Counted from the stretch's first letter, positions 1 through 11,788 are shown. The stretch is 64,000 bases of DNA from Montifringilla adamsi (GCA_017590115.1 JAGGNK010007115.1:2321871-2385870), one strand, 5' to 3'. Made by a program: numbers and translations. The notes: generated by a model from the sequence alone, not told the origin.

Positions 1-50
1 TAGGAAACAAACCAAGCCATCTACCCACCATTCACATGAAATAACAAGTT

Positions 51-56
51 TTTATT
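51..56 (-). terminator. DRG2: DRG2 polyadenylation signal (AATAAA)
   Basis: TTTATT on the plus strand reads AATAAA on the minus strand, about 1.2 kb downstream of the DRG2 stop. It is the only canonical hexamer I noticed in the 3' UTR. Cleavage would fall at about 20-40. Confidence 0.65.
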
Positions 57-1129
57 TTCTCAAATAAAATAATCCTTCCATTTCTGCTCAGTCAGGTTGT
101 GAGGGGTGGGGAGGAGCAGGGAGGAGGGGAGGAACCCTGCTCAGACAGGTGTCACACCTGTCCTCACAGTTCTGCATCCAAACCCTTTTCCAATGAAAGA
201 AAATAAAAGCTATTGGCAGCTCTTGATCCCAGAAGGCAAGAGCTGTCCTCTATATCAGGCACTCTGAATTGTTCAGCAACAGTATTCAATGGAAAAGCAT
301 GATTACAAAAATCCCAGATTTCTGATGAACAATATCCAGACAAGCAATGTTTAACAGGGCTGGGGTAAAACTCACAGCATGGGGTGGTACCTTGAGCTCC
401 AAAGAGCTGCAACTGGAATTTAGAGGCATGGTTGATGAGACCTCCACTTTGGGCACTGAAGGGCAGGACAACTCCTGCCCAACAAAGGAGGAAGCTCCCA
501 AGGCAGCTCCTCAATGAGTGAGATGCCAGAAGTGAATCCTCACCCCAAACTACAGCTTTTGGATCATACCCCACTGCAATCTGGCCAGGCTAATTAACCA
601 TTTCCAGTTTAATTTCTCATCTCTCAGTACCAGGATGTCTTACAAACCCCACTGCAAGGCTATGGAGAGGCACAGAGTGCCAGGTTTTAATGTTAATTGA
701 GGTGGGACCATTAAAAATTGGGGTTGTCTCAGCTGCAGATACATGTCCAGCGAGCAGGGGAGGGAGAACTCTGATTCTGCTTCAGATCAATGCTTAAATT
801 AAGTGAATGGATAAGCAGCAAAGCATCAGCAATGTTCTCTCAGCCCAAAGCACAGGGCCAGATTTTTACACACAAACCCACTGGGAATGCACATGGATTC
901 ATGTGCAAACCCCACAAGGGGCAGGACACTGCTGGCTGTGGAACTGTGCCCTAGAAGAACTGGCTCCTTTCAAATTTTTAAGAAACATCACTTGGCCTGA
1001 AATGCTGCCAGATGGAAACCCATCTTCCCCATCCCCACCTGCAAGCACAGTAGCCTCATTTTCTGCCTTTCTCTGAGAGAAGGAGCTTCACAGAAGCTTT
1101 CTTGGCTCTGGAACACATCTCCCTTTTTC

Positions 1130-1132
1130 CTT

Positions 1133-1165
<33 letters not shown>

Positions 1166-1180
1166 CTTTTTTTTTTTTTT
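1130..1180. repeat. Interrupted poly(T)/poly(A) tract
   Basis: A run of about 50 T broken by two C residues, inside the DRG2 3' UTR, so it is an A-rich tract in the mRNA. There is no recognisable retroposon body next to it. It is probably a homopolymer microsatellite prone to length variation and sequencing error. Confidence 0.85.
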
Positions 1181-1252
1181 GGTGTGTTAGTGTCCCTGTC
1201 TACATGGTCAGTTCCAATTGCAGTGATTAAAGGCAAGGCCAGGCACCAGCAG

Positions 1253-4200
1253 TTACTTCTTTACGATCTGAATGACATCTTCATGCTCCATCATATGGGT
1301 TAAGCCCACTCTTTGAGGGCTGTACTTTGTGCTTGTCCCCTTTGAAGCAAGAAAGGGGGAGAAGGGTTAGAAGACCAGTCAGAGACACCTGAAGACAGGG
1401 ATTGCAGTTGCTGTCTAACACTTACCCACACCAAGGCATATTTGAACTGGCTGGCTAATGATCTGTGAATCCGATGGCACTGCAAGACAGGCAGGCAGAA
1501 GTTGAAGTATTCACATTTACCACTTAGCAAACAACTTTTTCAACACCCAGGAATTAACAGAAACTCAAGTCTATGTCAGAATTTACAATGAAGACTTTAA
1601 GAGCTAGTTAAAAGCAGTTGAAAGCATACAGAACAGACACAGGAATCACCAGCCCACATAAAGCCCCATTCCATTGTTTCCATGTGCTTTTTCACTGGGC
1701 TGCATTAAATAATTACTGTTTAAACCTTTTATAGCAGCTGTGAAAGAAACCTGAGGCAGATAAAAGGCAACAAAAGGAGAAGCACAACCAAACACTGACA
1801 TGTCCTGAGCTTTATGGAGCACAAATCACAGCAGGTCCAGGAGGAACTGCCTTCTGCACACAGGGAAATGTAAAAGATGCAGAAAAATTACCACATGTTC
1901 CACAGAGGCTCCTTTCCGTAGAATAATGGCATCTGTAAAGTCTGGTCTCTCTGCGGAGAAGCAGAAGGGGGGAAAAAGCATTGGATTTCTATCAAGTGTG
2001 TTCTAAAATGCTGACACCATCTCACATCACCTTGTGCTTACTACTCCCAAATTCCTCCTTCCTGCTCCCAGACAGAACAGGGATGCAGTACCTAAAGGCA
2101 TCAAATCAGCTCTGCACCACCCACAAGTGCCATTACCCACTCCACACAGTCAGCAGCTTCCTCACAAGCCACTGCTCTGACTCCACCCCAAACCCTTGTC
2201 TGAAGAGAAACAAAACCACCCAAGTCAAAACACACCTGCTCAAGGAAAAACCAAAATTCCCAAGATTTCAGAGCTTAACAAGCTCAGAAAATTCCTTGAT
2301 CTCCTCACATCCAAACAGAGCAAGTTGTAGATGTGCTTTCATCATTGGAAGAAGCTACAAGTGGGTTATAAAGCAAAAGGAGGATCAAAGGCACCTCCAA
2401 GGGCATGGGAATCACCAAACTTCTTGCAGCAGGAACAGGAAACAAATTCTGGGTTCATCAGTGTGCATAACAAGGTAAAAGCTGTGAACCTGCACACTTT
2501 ATTCCCTTATTTCCTGCAAAGACTTATGCAAATTCAGCTCTTGTAAAATACAACAGGAAGGCCATGGTGGGATCCACACATGGCAGGATCAGACAGAGCA
2601 GGAAGCATTTCCCAAGAGCTGAAAGATGATTAGGGAGGGTGTAATTCCAGCATTTCCAAGGCACCAGCCCTGCTGGCAGCCTGTCTGGGGTCACTTACGT
2701 CCCCGTTTCTTGGTGTAGATGCAGGTGAGTGCCAGGTACTCCCAGAGCTTCTCCAGCAAGTAGTCCAGGTTCAGCTTCATGCCACAGCTGCAAAACACCA
2801 GGATCATCTGTTTACTGCTGTTGTGATTTAAGGATCCAGAAGAACAAGGTGAAATGTCTTTATTGAAGTGCTGGAGAACGAGGGGAAACTCTTTAATGAG
2901 GTAAGGAAAGGAAGAACACAAGGTAAAATGACCTTAAACTGAAGGAGGGTAAGGTTAGATTAGATATTAGGAAGAAATTTCTTACTAAAGGGATGGAGAA
3001 GCACTGGAAAGGTTGCACAGAGAGTTTCATGCTCCATCCCTGGAATTGTTCAAGGCTAGGTTGGATGGGGCCTGGAGCAAACTGATCTAGTGGAAAGTGT
3101 CCCTGTCCATGGCAGGGGTGGAATGAGATGAGCTTTAGGGTTCCTTCCAACCCAAACCAATACATGATTCCAGAAGGGTGAACAGCTTTGAAGCAGCAAA
3201 GCCCCAGCAGATATATCAGCACTTTTAAGGAAACAAGCCAGATTGTTTGACTCTGTCCTGCAGACAGCACGGAGAAGCCAAGCTGCCTGCCTCTCTAGGG
3301 AAAGGAAATCTGGGAAAAGCAGCACTGCAGCTCTGCTTCTCACCCCAGCAGCCCTGGGAGAAGCTGGAGAAAGGGGTGTGAAATGAACCCCACACCAGGC
3401 AGACCAGCAGGAAAGGCAATGTGACAGCTCCTACCTGATGACAACACTGTGGGGCCTCCGAGCAAGACGATCCACCTCCTCCATGGATATCTGGTCAATC
3501 TTGTTATAAACCTAAACCAAAAGGAAAACAACACAGCCCTTAGCAAGGTCATTCAGAAACATGTACAAAGAACAAGGTAGCTCCAGCACCTGAAACAGAA
3601 ACGCAGATCTTGTCAGAAGATAAGCCAAGGCTCTCAGTAAAACAAACTATTAAAATTCAGAAGCCTGAATATAAATTTTGGCCTTTTAAAATTCTCCCTT
3701 TGGGATGACTTGGAACACGTTCTTTGATTTTATACAGACCCAGTGGCTACAAACAGAGCCCTAAAGGGACCTCTGGCACACAAGGGACCAGACGTGAAAA
3801 GTTAAGCACGGAGCTGGCAGCAGGGGAGGCTCCACACGTGGGAGCAAAGCCCCTGCACCAGGATTGGAAGCTCTGCTGCTCCAGGGCAGCATCAGCCACA
3901 AGAGGGCCCAGAGAACACACACAGCACGGCTGCACATCCAAAGCCTATAAAAAACTCCCTGTCGAGCTGTTTTCCACCTCTTAAACCCCAAATCGTTACT
4001 GTTTTAGGAGCCAGGAACAAGGGCATGGAGTAATAGGACAAGGGAGAATGGCTTTAAATTGAGAGGGCAGGGTTAGATGGGATACTGGGAAAATAATCTT
4101 CCCTGTGAGGGCAGGGAGGCCCTGGCACAGGTTGCCCAGAGAAGCTGTGGCTGCCCCTGGATCCCTGGAAGTGTCCAAGGCCAGGCTGGACGGGGCTTGG

Positions 4201-7200
4201 AGCAGCCTGGGATAGTGGAAGGTGTCCCTGCCATGGCAGGGGTAGAATGAGATGAGCTTTAAGGTCCCTTCCCACCCAAACTGTTCCATGATTTTGTGAA
4301 GTTCCAGCGTTTCCTTTGGCACAGAGAAGAGGTGCTGGTGTGACAGAAGCCAGGCTGCCCAGGATACTCACATAGAGGCATGGCATGTAGACCCTGTTTC
4401 CTACAATCACATCAATGAACTCATCAGGGGAACAATCCTCTCTGAACAGGACCTCAGCGTTGAAGATTTCTGAGGTGGACACTGTCAAGGCCCAAATCCC
4501 AACTCACCACAGGGGCTGAGCTCCCTGGTGACACCCTGTTGCCAGCCAGCCAGCACCAAAGTGACACCAAGGCTGTCCCACAGCAGGAAGCACTTAAACC
4601 ATGAGCTGCAGATGGCTTAAGGGTCTCCCCTTTTAGGAAAGGATACTGTATTCATGGAGGATGAGCTGAACCAGCTTCTCAGAGCACTGAGTCAACGTGA
4701 CAGTGGAGTTGAAGGAGATGCCTCCACCCTTCTTGGGCTGCAGGAGGCAAAAAAAGCAACGTAAGAACATTCTGCAAATCCCACAGCCCCTCAGCCTGCC
4801 CAACACGAGGGGCAGCACAGAGTGAGCTCAGCTTTGAGCAGGCAGGCAGAAAAGCTGTGCCTGCAGGAGCTCAGGAAGCCTCACCTTGAAGTAGATATTT
4901 GGTTTGCTTTTGTTCAGCCGGATTCCTACAGATTCCAGTTCTTTCTCCAGCAAGGCCCTGCAGGGACACAGCACCTGTGAGGCTGAGCATGGCCAGGTGA
5001 CACCCAGACCTTTCCCTTTTTGATTCTTGTAGCCCTGCCACAAGCCTAAACCCCCCCTAGTGCAGGTCAGAGTCTGTGGTGGAAATCCAGGTTGACATTC
5101 CCATGTGTGACAGCCATGCTGTAGGAATGACCCTCCAGCTGAGCAGCCACTCCAGCCAGCAGGATGCTTCTCATGGGATACAACCCCCATCTCACACTCA
5201 ATAATTTAATTCCTCATTCCCCAGGTGCTCTCCACAATTCCTCAGGGAGCTGGCATGTTTTAAAGCCAAGAGCCCAGCCCACACTCACCTCTGCACCTCG
5301 CCCTTGGTGGCATCCAGCATCATGATAACAACATCTGCTGTCCTGGCCACAGCGATCACCTGCCGGCCTCTGCCCTTCCCTGGGGACACAGGAGGGGATG
5401 CACATCAGCAAGAGGAACCAGCTGAGTTCCCTGACACATGGGGACTCCTGCCCTGTGCAGCAGCTTGAAAGCAAGGAAAAAGATCCTGCAGTGCTGTTCT
5501 GGCTGCAGTCAGGTGCTGGACACCCTGGCAGCAGCTCCAGGCAGCACAGAGAGCTCAGCAGGGAGGAGATCGGTGCCAGAAGGAAACACAGCCACTGTTC
5601 TAGTGACCCAAGGGAATGGCTGGAGCTGTGTCAGGCAGGATATGAGGAAAAGGTTCTTCCCCCAGAGGGTGGTGGGGCACTGAACAGGCTCTCCAAGGAA
5701 TGGGCACAGCCCCAAGGCTGCCAGAGCTCCAGGAGGGTTTGGACAACACCAGGCACAGGGTGGGATTGTTGGGGTGCCTGTGCAGGGCCAGGAGTTGGAC
5801 TGGATGATTCCAGATGTTCCATGACTCCCTGATTTCCTAAGCTATTTTCAGACACAACCAGCCAGTGAAGACAATGACAACACAGAGAGACAAAGCCAAC
5901 ATCTCTTCCCAGAATCAGGAGTCATGGGAGGACTGGCAGGAACTCAGGGAATTACTCAAACAAGGTTAGTGTTTAGCTGTAATTCTCCCTCTGCCTCTCC
6001 AGCATCTTTCTATAGATTTCCTCAGTACCAGAAAACAGATGAGCCACTTAACACTCAGGCAAGGATGTGAGAAGTGACTGGCTTGCTTTGGCTCCCACCT
6101 CCAGAAAACCATCTTTGTGCTACATATAGACCCTTCTGTGGGCTCAGGGACAGGAATCGTGCCTCACATAGGATCAAAGACTCAAAAATTTGGAAAGACA
6201 ATGTAGGAACTCTTGGCCCAGGAAATCTGAGACACCCAGGGCACTACTGAGGGCAAATCCCTCCTGTACATGAACACAGACATGAGCCAACCTTGAGCTG
6301 CTCCTTCGATGATTCCAGGCAGATCCAGCAGCTGAATATTGGCTCCTTTGTACTGAAAGGGAAAGGGAAGGATGGAAAGTTGAAAGCTTCCTGCAGGGCA
6401 CCTGAGCTGCCCCCAAAGCCCCAAACACGTGCTGGGGGTTCACATCTTGTGGGGAGTGGAATTGGGTGGAACTGGCAGGCCAGGGGAACTCTGCACAAAG
6501 CTCATGGCTCTGTCCTAAGGCAAATTCCAGAGCCACGGGCTGTGTTCAGCAGCACACAGACCTTTCATTAGATCCTGACCCCCTAAAGCATCCTGTGACT
6601 GCAGCTGGACAAAGCACCAGGAAAAGAGCACAGCAGTCACACATTCCCAAGTTCGGGGAATGGAAAGGAAAAACAGCCCTTCTTTTCTTGGTCTAATGAG
6701 AAAACTCAGTAATGACCAACTGCCACATCTCCTACTGTGACAGATCAAACCATTCAGGTGTGCTGCAGGTAAAAAAACCCAGGAGACATTCCTAGGATTT
6801 GCAAGGCATTGGCTCTCCAGTTATTGTTGCAGCTCACAGCTCTGCTCGAATGTGTTACATTAAACTCCTTTTCCCACTAATACAGTTACTTTCATTATTT
6901 AACTCCCCCTTCCATCCTGACCCAGATTTCCTCATTACTCTTGGACACTTTTCAGTTTGATGCCCTTTATCATTTGCTTTACTGATGGATGTTGAGGTCA
7001 CCACTAATAAAACCCCTCAAGGACAGGAATAGCTGCATTTTGTTTTGAAAGTGATCACAGCACAGATTGTCTCTGTAAAGCTTCATTAAAAACAAATCTG
7101 TCAAGGTTTGCAGCCAGCTGGTCACTGGCACTGACAGTGGTTATACAAAATTCAGTTGAGAATTGTGGTGTTGCTCTGGCCAGTCCAAGAGCAGCACAAA

Positions 7201-9488
7201 AATCCTGATCAGGCAGCCAGTCCTGAAGAGTTCAGGGAAGTGCTGCATCAGCACTGAAAAGTTTAAAGCAAAATTCAGCGTTGGAGACCTTTGGACGTGT
7301 GTGCTCCTTAGTGGCAGCACAAGTGTGGCTGGTGCAGACACATTTCCACAGCTGGAGGAGAATCCTGCTCACCTCTATGACTCCTGGGATGCAGGTCAGG
7401 GTGGTGAACTCGTAGGACGCGGCTTCGCTGGCAGTCGAGGTCATTAAACTCAGAAACGTGGACTGAAATGCAAGAGATCAGCATCAGCAGGCAGGAAAAT
7501 GAGAAAGTTCAGCAAAACAAGCAACACCAAAGTGCCCTTCAGGCTGTGGAAGTTGTGTTGTGGCTGTTCCAGGCACAGGGACTGAGGTGGTGACACTGGC
7601 TTGGAACTGAAGTAAATCAGTTTTTTAGTATCCTCAGCAATGCAGGGGCTGGGCAAGAACAACTTTCAGGCAACAACAAGTTCCACATGGCAGAGCACAC
7701 AACATGAAGGAGCGTTTCCCCATCTCCAACTTTCAGCCAGATCACAGAATCATGGAATGGTTTGGGTTGGAAGTGACCCCAAAGCCCATTTCATTCCATC
7801 CCTGCCATGGACACCTCCCACTACCCCAGGTTGCTCCAAGCCGCGTCCAACCTGGCCTTGGACACTTCCAGGGATGGAGAAGCCACAGCTGCTCTGGGCA
7901 ACCTGTGCCAGAGCCTCCCTGCCCTCACAGAGAAGAATTCCTTCCATGTATTTCACCTAAATTCCCCCTCTTTCAGTGTGAACCCATTCCTTTTCCTGCC
8001 ATTACAGTTCCTGACAAAGAATCCCTTTCCAGCTCCCCTGCAGCCCTTTCAGGTACTGTGAGGTCTCCACACAACCTTCTCTTCTCCAGCCCAAACTCTC
8101 TCAGCCTGTCTCCTCTCTCCAACAGTCCCACGTCCTCCTCATGCTGGAGACACCAGAACCATGCACAGGACTCCAGGTGGGATCCATCCAGAGCAGCTTC
8201 AAGGTGCCTCCCAACCCAAACCATCCCATGGTGCTGTGATCCCAAATGTGCTCTGCAGCCACTGCAAATCTCAGTGAGCACAAACCTGACTGACCTCCCC
8301 AAATGTGCTCTGCAGCCACTGCAAACCCCAGTGAGCTGGAGACACAGTGAGCACAAAGGCTGAACTGACCTTCCCCAAACCTGCTCTGCAGCCACTGCAA
8401 ACCCCAGTGAGCAGAGAGCCTGACTGACCTTCCCCACGGAAGGAAACCCGATCAGTGCCACGCGGGCATCTCCTGATTTCATCACATCGAAGCCCTCGCC
8501 CTTGGCAGCCGGGGATTTGGAGGGCTCCAGCAGCTGAGCTCTGTACTTTGCAAGCTTTGCCTTCAGCAGGCCCAGGTGGTACTCGGTGGCTGCAATGACA
8601 CAAACCCAACAGCTGGTTGGCACAAAGTCGCCGGTGATTCACTTTCCCTCCTGAAAAGGAAACACTTATGGATCTTGGTCAATGTCTGAAGCACTGCCAG
8701 GCACAGAGCTGCTCCCAGCTGCTCCATCACCAACCCTGGGCGCTGGGAGCAAACCTTCCAGGGAGCTGCACAGAGCCAGAGTGGAGTGAAACAGCCAAAA
8801 AGTTCCTGAGTTAAAGGAGCAAGGCAGAGGAGAGCAGGTGTAGGAATGAAGTGAGCCAGTTCAGGAGAGAGAGGTCACAGGGGAGCAGCCCCTCTTGGAA
8901 ACAGCCCCTCCGTACACCTGCTCACATTCAGACCCCAAAATGACCAGATCGTCTTCTCCTCCTCTCATCAACTTTTAAAGACACATTTAACTCAGTGCTC
9001 ACATGCGTGAAAGTATTTTACTGCCTTATTCTTAGCAAAACACTCGAATTTACACCTGAACCAGAAAAGAAGTAAGGTAGCTATCTCACTTTGTAACAGA
9101 CAAGGGCAAGAAACCAGGAGCTTACAGGTTTATTTCTATTATTTACACAGCCCACAGCCCCAGCAGCAGGTCTGGCAGAGCCCCCAGACCACTCCAACAC
9201 CAGGAGCCTCCTCCTGTGCCAGCAGAACCTGAGATGTTCCCCCCACTCCCAGCTCCGGGGGGCTGCGGCTGCACCACAGGGCAGGGAAGAGAGCAGCCCC
9301 CTCACACCCCCCAGGGCTCACCCTGCTCCCCACCCACCTGTGTCCCCCACAGCTCCCCAGAACACCCAGCCTCCCTGCCCGCCAGCGGTCCCCGGGTCCC
9401 TCAGCCCCCGGCCGCCCTCCGCACCTTTGTTCTTCTGCGTGCGGGCGATCTCCTTCTCGATCTCCGAGATCTTCTCTAGGATGCCCAT
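1253..9488 (-). CDS. DRG2: Developmentally regulated GTP-binding protein 2 (13 exons)
   Basis: Cytosolic GTPase of the DRG/OBG family, which works with the partner DFRP2 (RWDD1) and associates with ribosomes or polysomes. Coding exons in transcript order: 9425-9488, 8429-8589, 7373-7462, 6292-6352, 5289-5379, 4885-4957, 4647-4737, 4372-4469, 3435-3511, 2699-2787, 1892-1950, 1426-1479, 1253-1339. They sum to 1095 nt (364 aa plus stop), the length I recall for human DRG2, and every junction keeps phase. Visible motifs: N-terminal helix [21 protein letters not shown]1 GFPSVGKS (69-76); G3 DLPG (115-118); G4 NKID (246-249); G5 SCGM (269-272); C-terminal TGS-like region ending in IVKK. The start is the ATG within the CpG-rich 5' end. 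Intron 7 is U12-type. The donor of exon 4 (G|GTTGGC) is weak. CR1 fragments lie in introns 2, 4, 8 and 9. Identification is very secure. Confidence 0.97.
2905..3172 (+). mobile_element. CR1 LINE 3' fragment
   Basis: Consensus-like CR1 3' end in DRG2 intron 9: the 'gttagattagatattaggaa' block, 'catccctggaattgttcaagg', 'tgtccatggcaggggtggaa', then 'ttccttccaacccaaacc' and a short ATGATTC tail. It is 5'-truncated with no ORF. Confidence 0.85.
4027..4297 (+). mobile_element. CR1 LINE 3' fragment
   Basis: CR1 3' end in DRG2 intron 8. It starts near 'taataggacaagggagaatg' and continues through 'ggttgcccagagaagctgtg', 'ccctggaagtgtccaaggcc' and 'aaggtcccttcccacccaaa', ending at 'ccatgattttg'. It lies close upstream (in DRG2 orientation, downstream) of exon 8. 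Confidence 0.9.
4470..4646 (-). other. DRG2: U12-type (minor spliceosome) GT-AG intron, DRG2 intron 7
   Basis: This 177-nt intron begins GTATCCTTTCC, matching the U12 5' splice-site consensus RTATCCTTT exactly. Its 3' end carries CCTTGAC (4490-4484), a U12 branch-site match, 14 nt before the terminal CAG, with no long polypyrimidine tract. Exon 7 ends at TAC A and exon 8 begins AA ATC TTC, so a Lys codon (residue 211) is split in phase 1. It would be removed by U11/U12 and U4atac/U6atac snRNPs. Confidence 0.9.
5635..5835 (+). mobile_element. CR1 LINE 3' fragment (diverged)
   Basis: Intron 4 of DRG2. It carries the CR1-like string 'atgaggaaaaggttcttccc', 'gggtggtggggcactgaaca', 'ttggactggatgattccaga' and ends near 'ccatgactccctg'. 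It is more diverged than the neighbouring copies. Confidence 0.75.
7742..8195 (-). mobile_element. CR1 LINE 3' fragment, reverse orientation
   Basis: Reverse-oriented CR1 in DRG2 intron 2. It starts with 'tcacagaatcatggaatggt' (the 3' end) and runs through 'ttgctccaagccgcgtccaa', 'gggcaacctgtgccagagcc' to 'actctctcagcctgtctcct', so it extends further 5' than most copies here. The 219-aa open frame across it is an accidental opposite-strand frame. Confidence 0.88.
8205..8245 (+). mobile_element. CR1 3'-terminal scrap
   Basis: A short plus-oriented CR1 terminus ('cttcaaggtgcctcccaacc' then 'ccatcccatggtgctgtgat') directly abuts the reverse copy, so two opposite CR1 ends meet here. Confidence 0.6.
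8243..8434. repeat. Three-copy tandem repeat that includes the DRG2 exon 2 splice donor
   Basis: Three imperfect units of roughly 56-74 bp share 'gctctgcagccactgcaaa', 'cagtgagc' and 'gactgacct(t)cccc'. The third unit reaches the 3' edge of DRG2 exon 2, so the minus-strand donor motif GGGGAAGGTCAGT is repeated twice more inside the intron, with GT at 8369-8368 and 8294-8293. The authentic GT is at 8428-8427. Confidence 0.85.
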
Positions 9489-9640
9489 GGCGGGCCCCGC
9501 TCCGCGCCCGCCGGAAGCGCCGCCGGCCCGGCCGTCCGTCCCCGTCACGCGTCCGGGCCGCGCCGCGCTGCGAGCTCCGGCCCGGGGACAGGAGGCTACG
9601 GAGGGACAGGTCTCAGAAAGCAGGAGAGCCCCTCGCCGGG
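9400..9640 (-). promoter_or_regulatory. DRG2: CpG-rich promoter and 5' end of DRG2
   Basis: GC- and CpG-dense DNA surrounds exon 1 and the start codon of DRG2. There is no obvious TATA box, as expected for a housekeeping promoter. A CR1 copy begins only about 60 bp beyond it, bounding the island. Confidence 0.6.
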
Positions 9641-9694
9641 ACTGAGTCCTCCTGCTCCTCTAATTAAGGCTGGATCCTGAAAGGAGTGTGGATC

Positions 9695-9958
9695 GGGCTA
9701 CAGGACACGAGGAAACAGCCTCAAGGGGCCAGGGGAGGTTCAGGCTGGGCAGCAGGAGGAATTTCTCCCCCAAAAGGGTGATTAGATATTCGAACAGCCT
9801 GTCCAGGGAGGCTGGTGGAGTCCCCATCCCTGGAGGAGTTCAGGGAAAGACTGGATGTGACACTCAGTGCCACCAAGTGAAAAGGTGGGGATGGGACACA
9901 GGCTGGACTCGATGCTCTCAGGGGTCTTTTCCAGCTTTAATGATTCTGACACTCTGTG
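9695..9958 (+). mobile_element. CR1 LINE 3' fragment between GID4 and DRG2
   Basis: CR1 3' end with 'ggacacgaggaaacagcctc', 'aacagcctgtccagggaggc', 'ctggactcgatgctctcagg' and 'ttttccagctttaatgattc'. It fills much of the roughly 590-bp gap between the DRG2 start and the putative GID4 3' end. The rest of that gap shows nothing else I recognise. Confidence 0.88.
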
Positions 9959-10096
9959 AGTTAAGGCCATCAGAAGCTGCTGGGATTCCTGGAGAAGCCC
10001 TCAAAGGAGAGATGAAGCACAGCAATCCCCTGGAAGCAGGGGGGTGCTGTGCTGGACAAACACACACGGACACAGGTCCCTTCAACAGAATTCATG

Positions 10097-10102
10097 TTTA
10101 AT
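10097..10102 (-). terminator. GID4: Candidate GID4 polyadenylation signal (ATTAAA)
   Basis: TTTAAT on the plus strand gives ATTAAA, the commonest variant hexamer, on the minus strand. It would give a 3' UTR of about 2.5 kb ending shortly before the CR1 and the DRG2 promoter. Another ATTAAA in the T-rich tract at about 11840 is possible, so this is tentative. Confidence 0.4.
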
Positions 10103-11788
10103 TCGGACGTTGATCGCTCCACAAAACTCCTCCTCGGCCCCCACACGTTCACCCTGCTGCAGCCAGAGTGGTTCAAGAGACACCACATCCTCTCCCAAGC
10201 CCAACACCCCATTTCTCACCTCTGCCCCCCAAATCCTCCCCTGGGCCATTCTCTCTCACCACACCACGACGTACAGAACATCCCCCCTCGACTCAAACAC
10301 GTCAAAGAAAAGGAAAAACCAAAGCAAAAGCCTTTGAGGAGGGAAAATCCACACACCAACAGCCCCTGCAAAACGCTCAGCTCCACAACCTGCTCTGCAC
10401 CTGCCACACATCACATCCAGGCAGCTTTGGATCTAAGCTGAAATTCCCTTCAGGGTGGTGGGAAGAAGGCAGGTTCTCACAGCCTATCAAGTCTTAAAAG
10501 AAACACCTTCATTGGTTTAGGGATAGTTACATGTGTTAAACACCCCCAGGACCATCCTAACTCAGCTTCTGCCAACCAACAGGGTTAATTCAACTAAAGC
10601 ATATCAGAAATCCAAGTGTCCCTCCGGCAGTGACAGCCCTGGGGAGCACAGGGACACCACCAGCATTGCACAGACAGCTCCAGAGGGCTGGAAGAGCCAT
10701 TGGAGCTGGGTCCCTGCACTCACACAGCACCTGGGAAGGAGGATTCACCCCCACACTTGGTCACAGTGGAGCAGCACCACTGGTTTTCACCTGTAAAAAG
10801 CAGGACATCTCCCAGCACCACCCCTGAGGAAACCTCTATCCTCCAAAGGGGCCGAGTTCCTCCAAGAGGAGCAAATTAAAATGGGAACACGCTTCCCAAG
10901 TGCTCTGCTCACAGCCCCAAATCGCCTCACTGCTGTCCCTGCACATCCTCCAGCAACAGCCAAGGCACCAGCACACAGTCCCTGGGAAGGGCCAGGTCTC
11001 TCCCTGCTCCCCCAGGCATCTCTCCACGGGGACAAGGGCTGATCCACGGAGAGCAGCACGCGCGGGGCGGGCAAATTCCGCGTCAACTCCCGAGACCCAG
11101 CGCTCCAAACCTCAACCTGGAACAGAGGAAAAGGCTCTCCAAGCCCTGAATCTTCCTCAGTAAGGCTTAAACAAACGATAACTGCTGCCAAAAGGGAAAT
11201 GAGTTAAAAAGAAGCAAAAACCAAAGCACCTCACACTGGCACATGGAGGCTTCAATCCCCTCTCCCAGGTGGAAAATCCATCCTCAGCACCGGCCGTACC
11301 ACACGTCTGCCTGGAGGAAGCTGGGCTTTAAAACAGCCAGAAAAAAGGCAAACTAAACTCTCACAATGCCCCCAGGTGGGGCTGACAAGATAAAAACACA
11401 ACTGAGGCCAAGTTTTAAAGTGTCTTTAAAAAAAACCACCCCACACACACGCTTTGGCACAGGAGCCTTGAGTTATGTCACTTGGAACATTCAGAGTCAG
11501 AGGGAGCTACTCAGAAGGGTTATTTTTAAAACTTTTTTCTTCTTTTTCCTTGTAAAAAGGTGTCAAGCAGTGGTGGTGAAGCATGAAGGGGGAGTACAAA
11601 CGTTGAGCAGTCCCAGGGTGACGCTGCTCAGTGTTTGTGCTCTGGTTATGTTCCCAAAGCTTAGCTGGATACAGACACAGATATAAAAACACAGACATTC
11701 CTGGTTTTCAATGTGAAAACTGTAACATGGAATCCAGTACTTGTGCATTTGCCATAGGGTCCTTTGGAAAAGGAACCATAAAAATAGA

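Larger units (their letters stand above)
30..1252 (-). other. DRG2: DRG2 3' untranslated region
   Basis: About 1.2 kb between the DRG2 stop codon and its likely poly(A) signal. It holds no plausible coding exon. It includes a long T tract on the plus strand (an A tract in the mRNA) at about 1130-1180. The 3' boundary is approximate, placed about 20 nt past the AATAAA. Confidence 0.7.

Noticed and set aside
1981..2478. A 165-aa plus-strand open frame
   Set aside because: It is antisense within a DRG2 intron, has ordinary intron composition and resembles no known family.
7704..8363. A 219-aa plus-strand open frame
   Set aside because: It runs across a reverse-oriented CR1 3' fragment and the tandem repeat in DRG2 intron 2. 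It is not the CR1 reverse transcriptase and overlaps no conserved protein.
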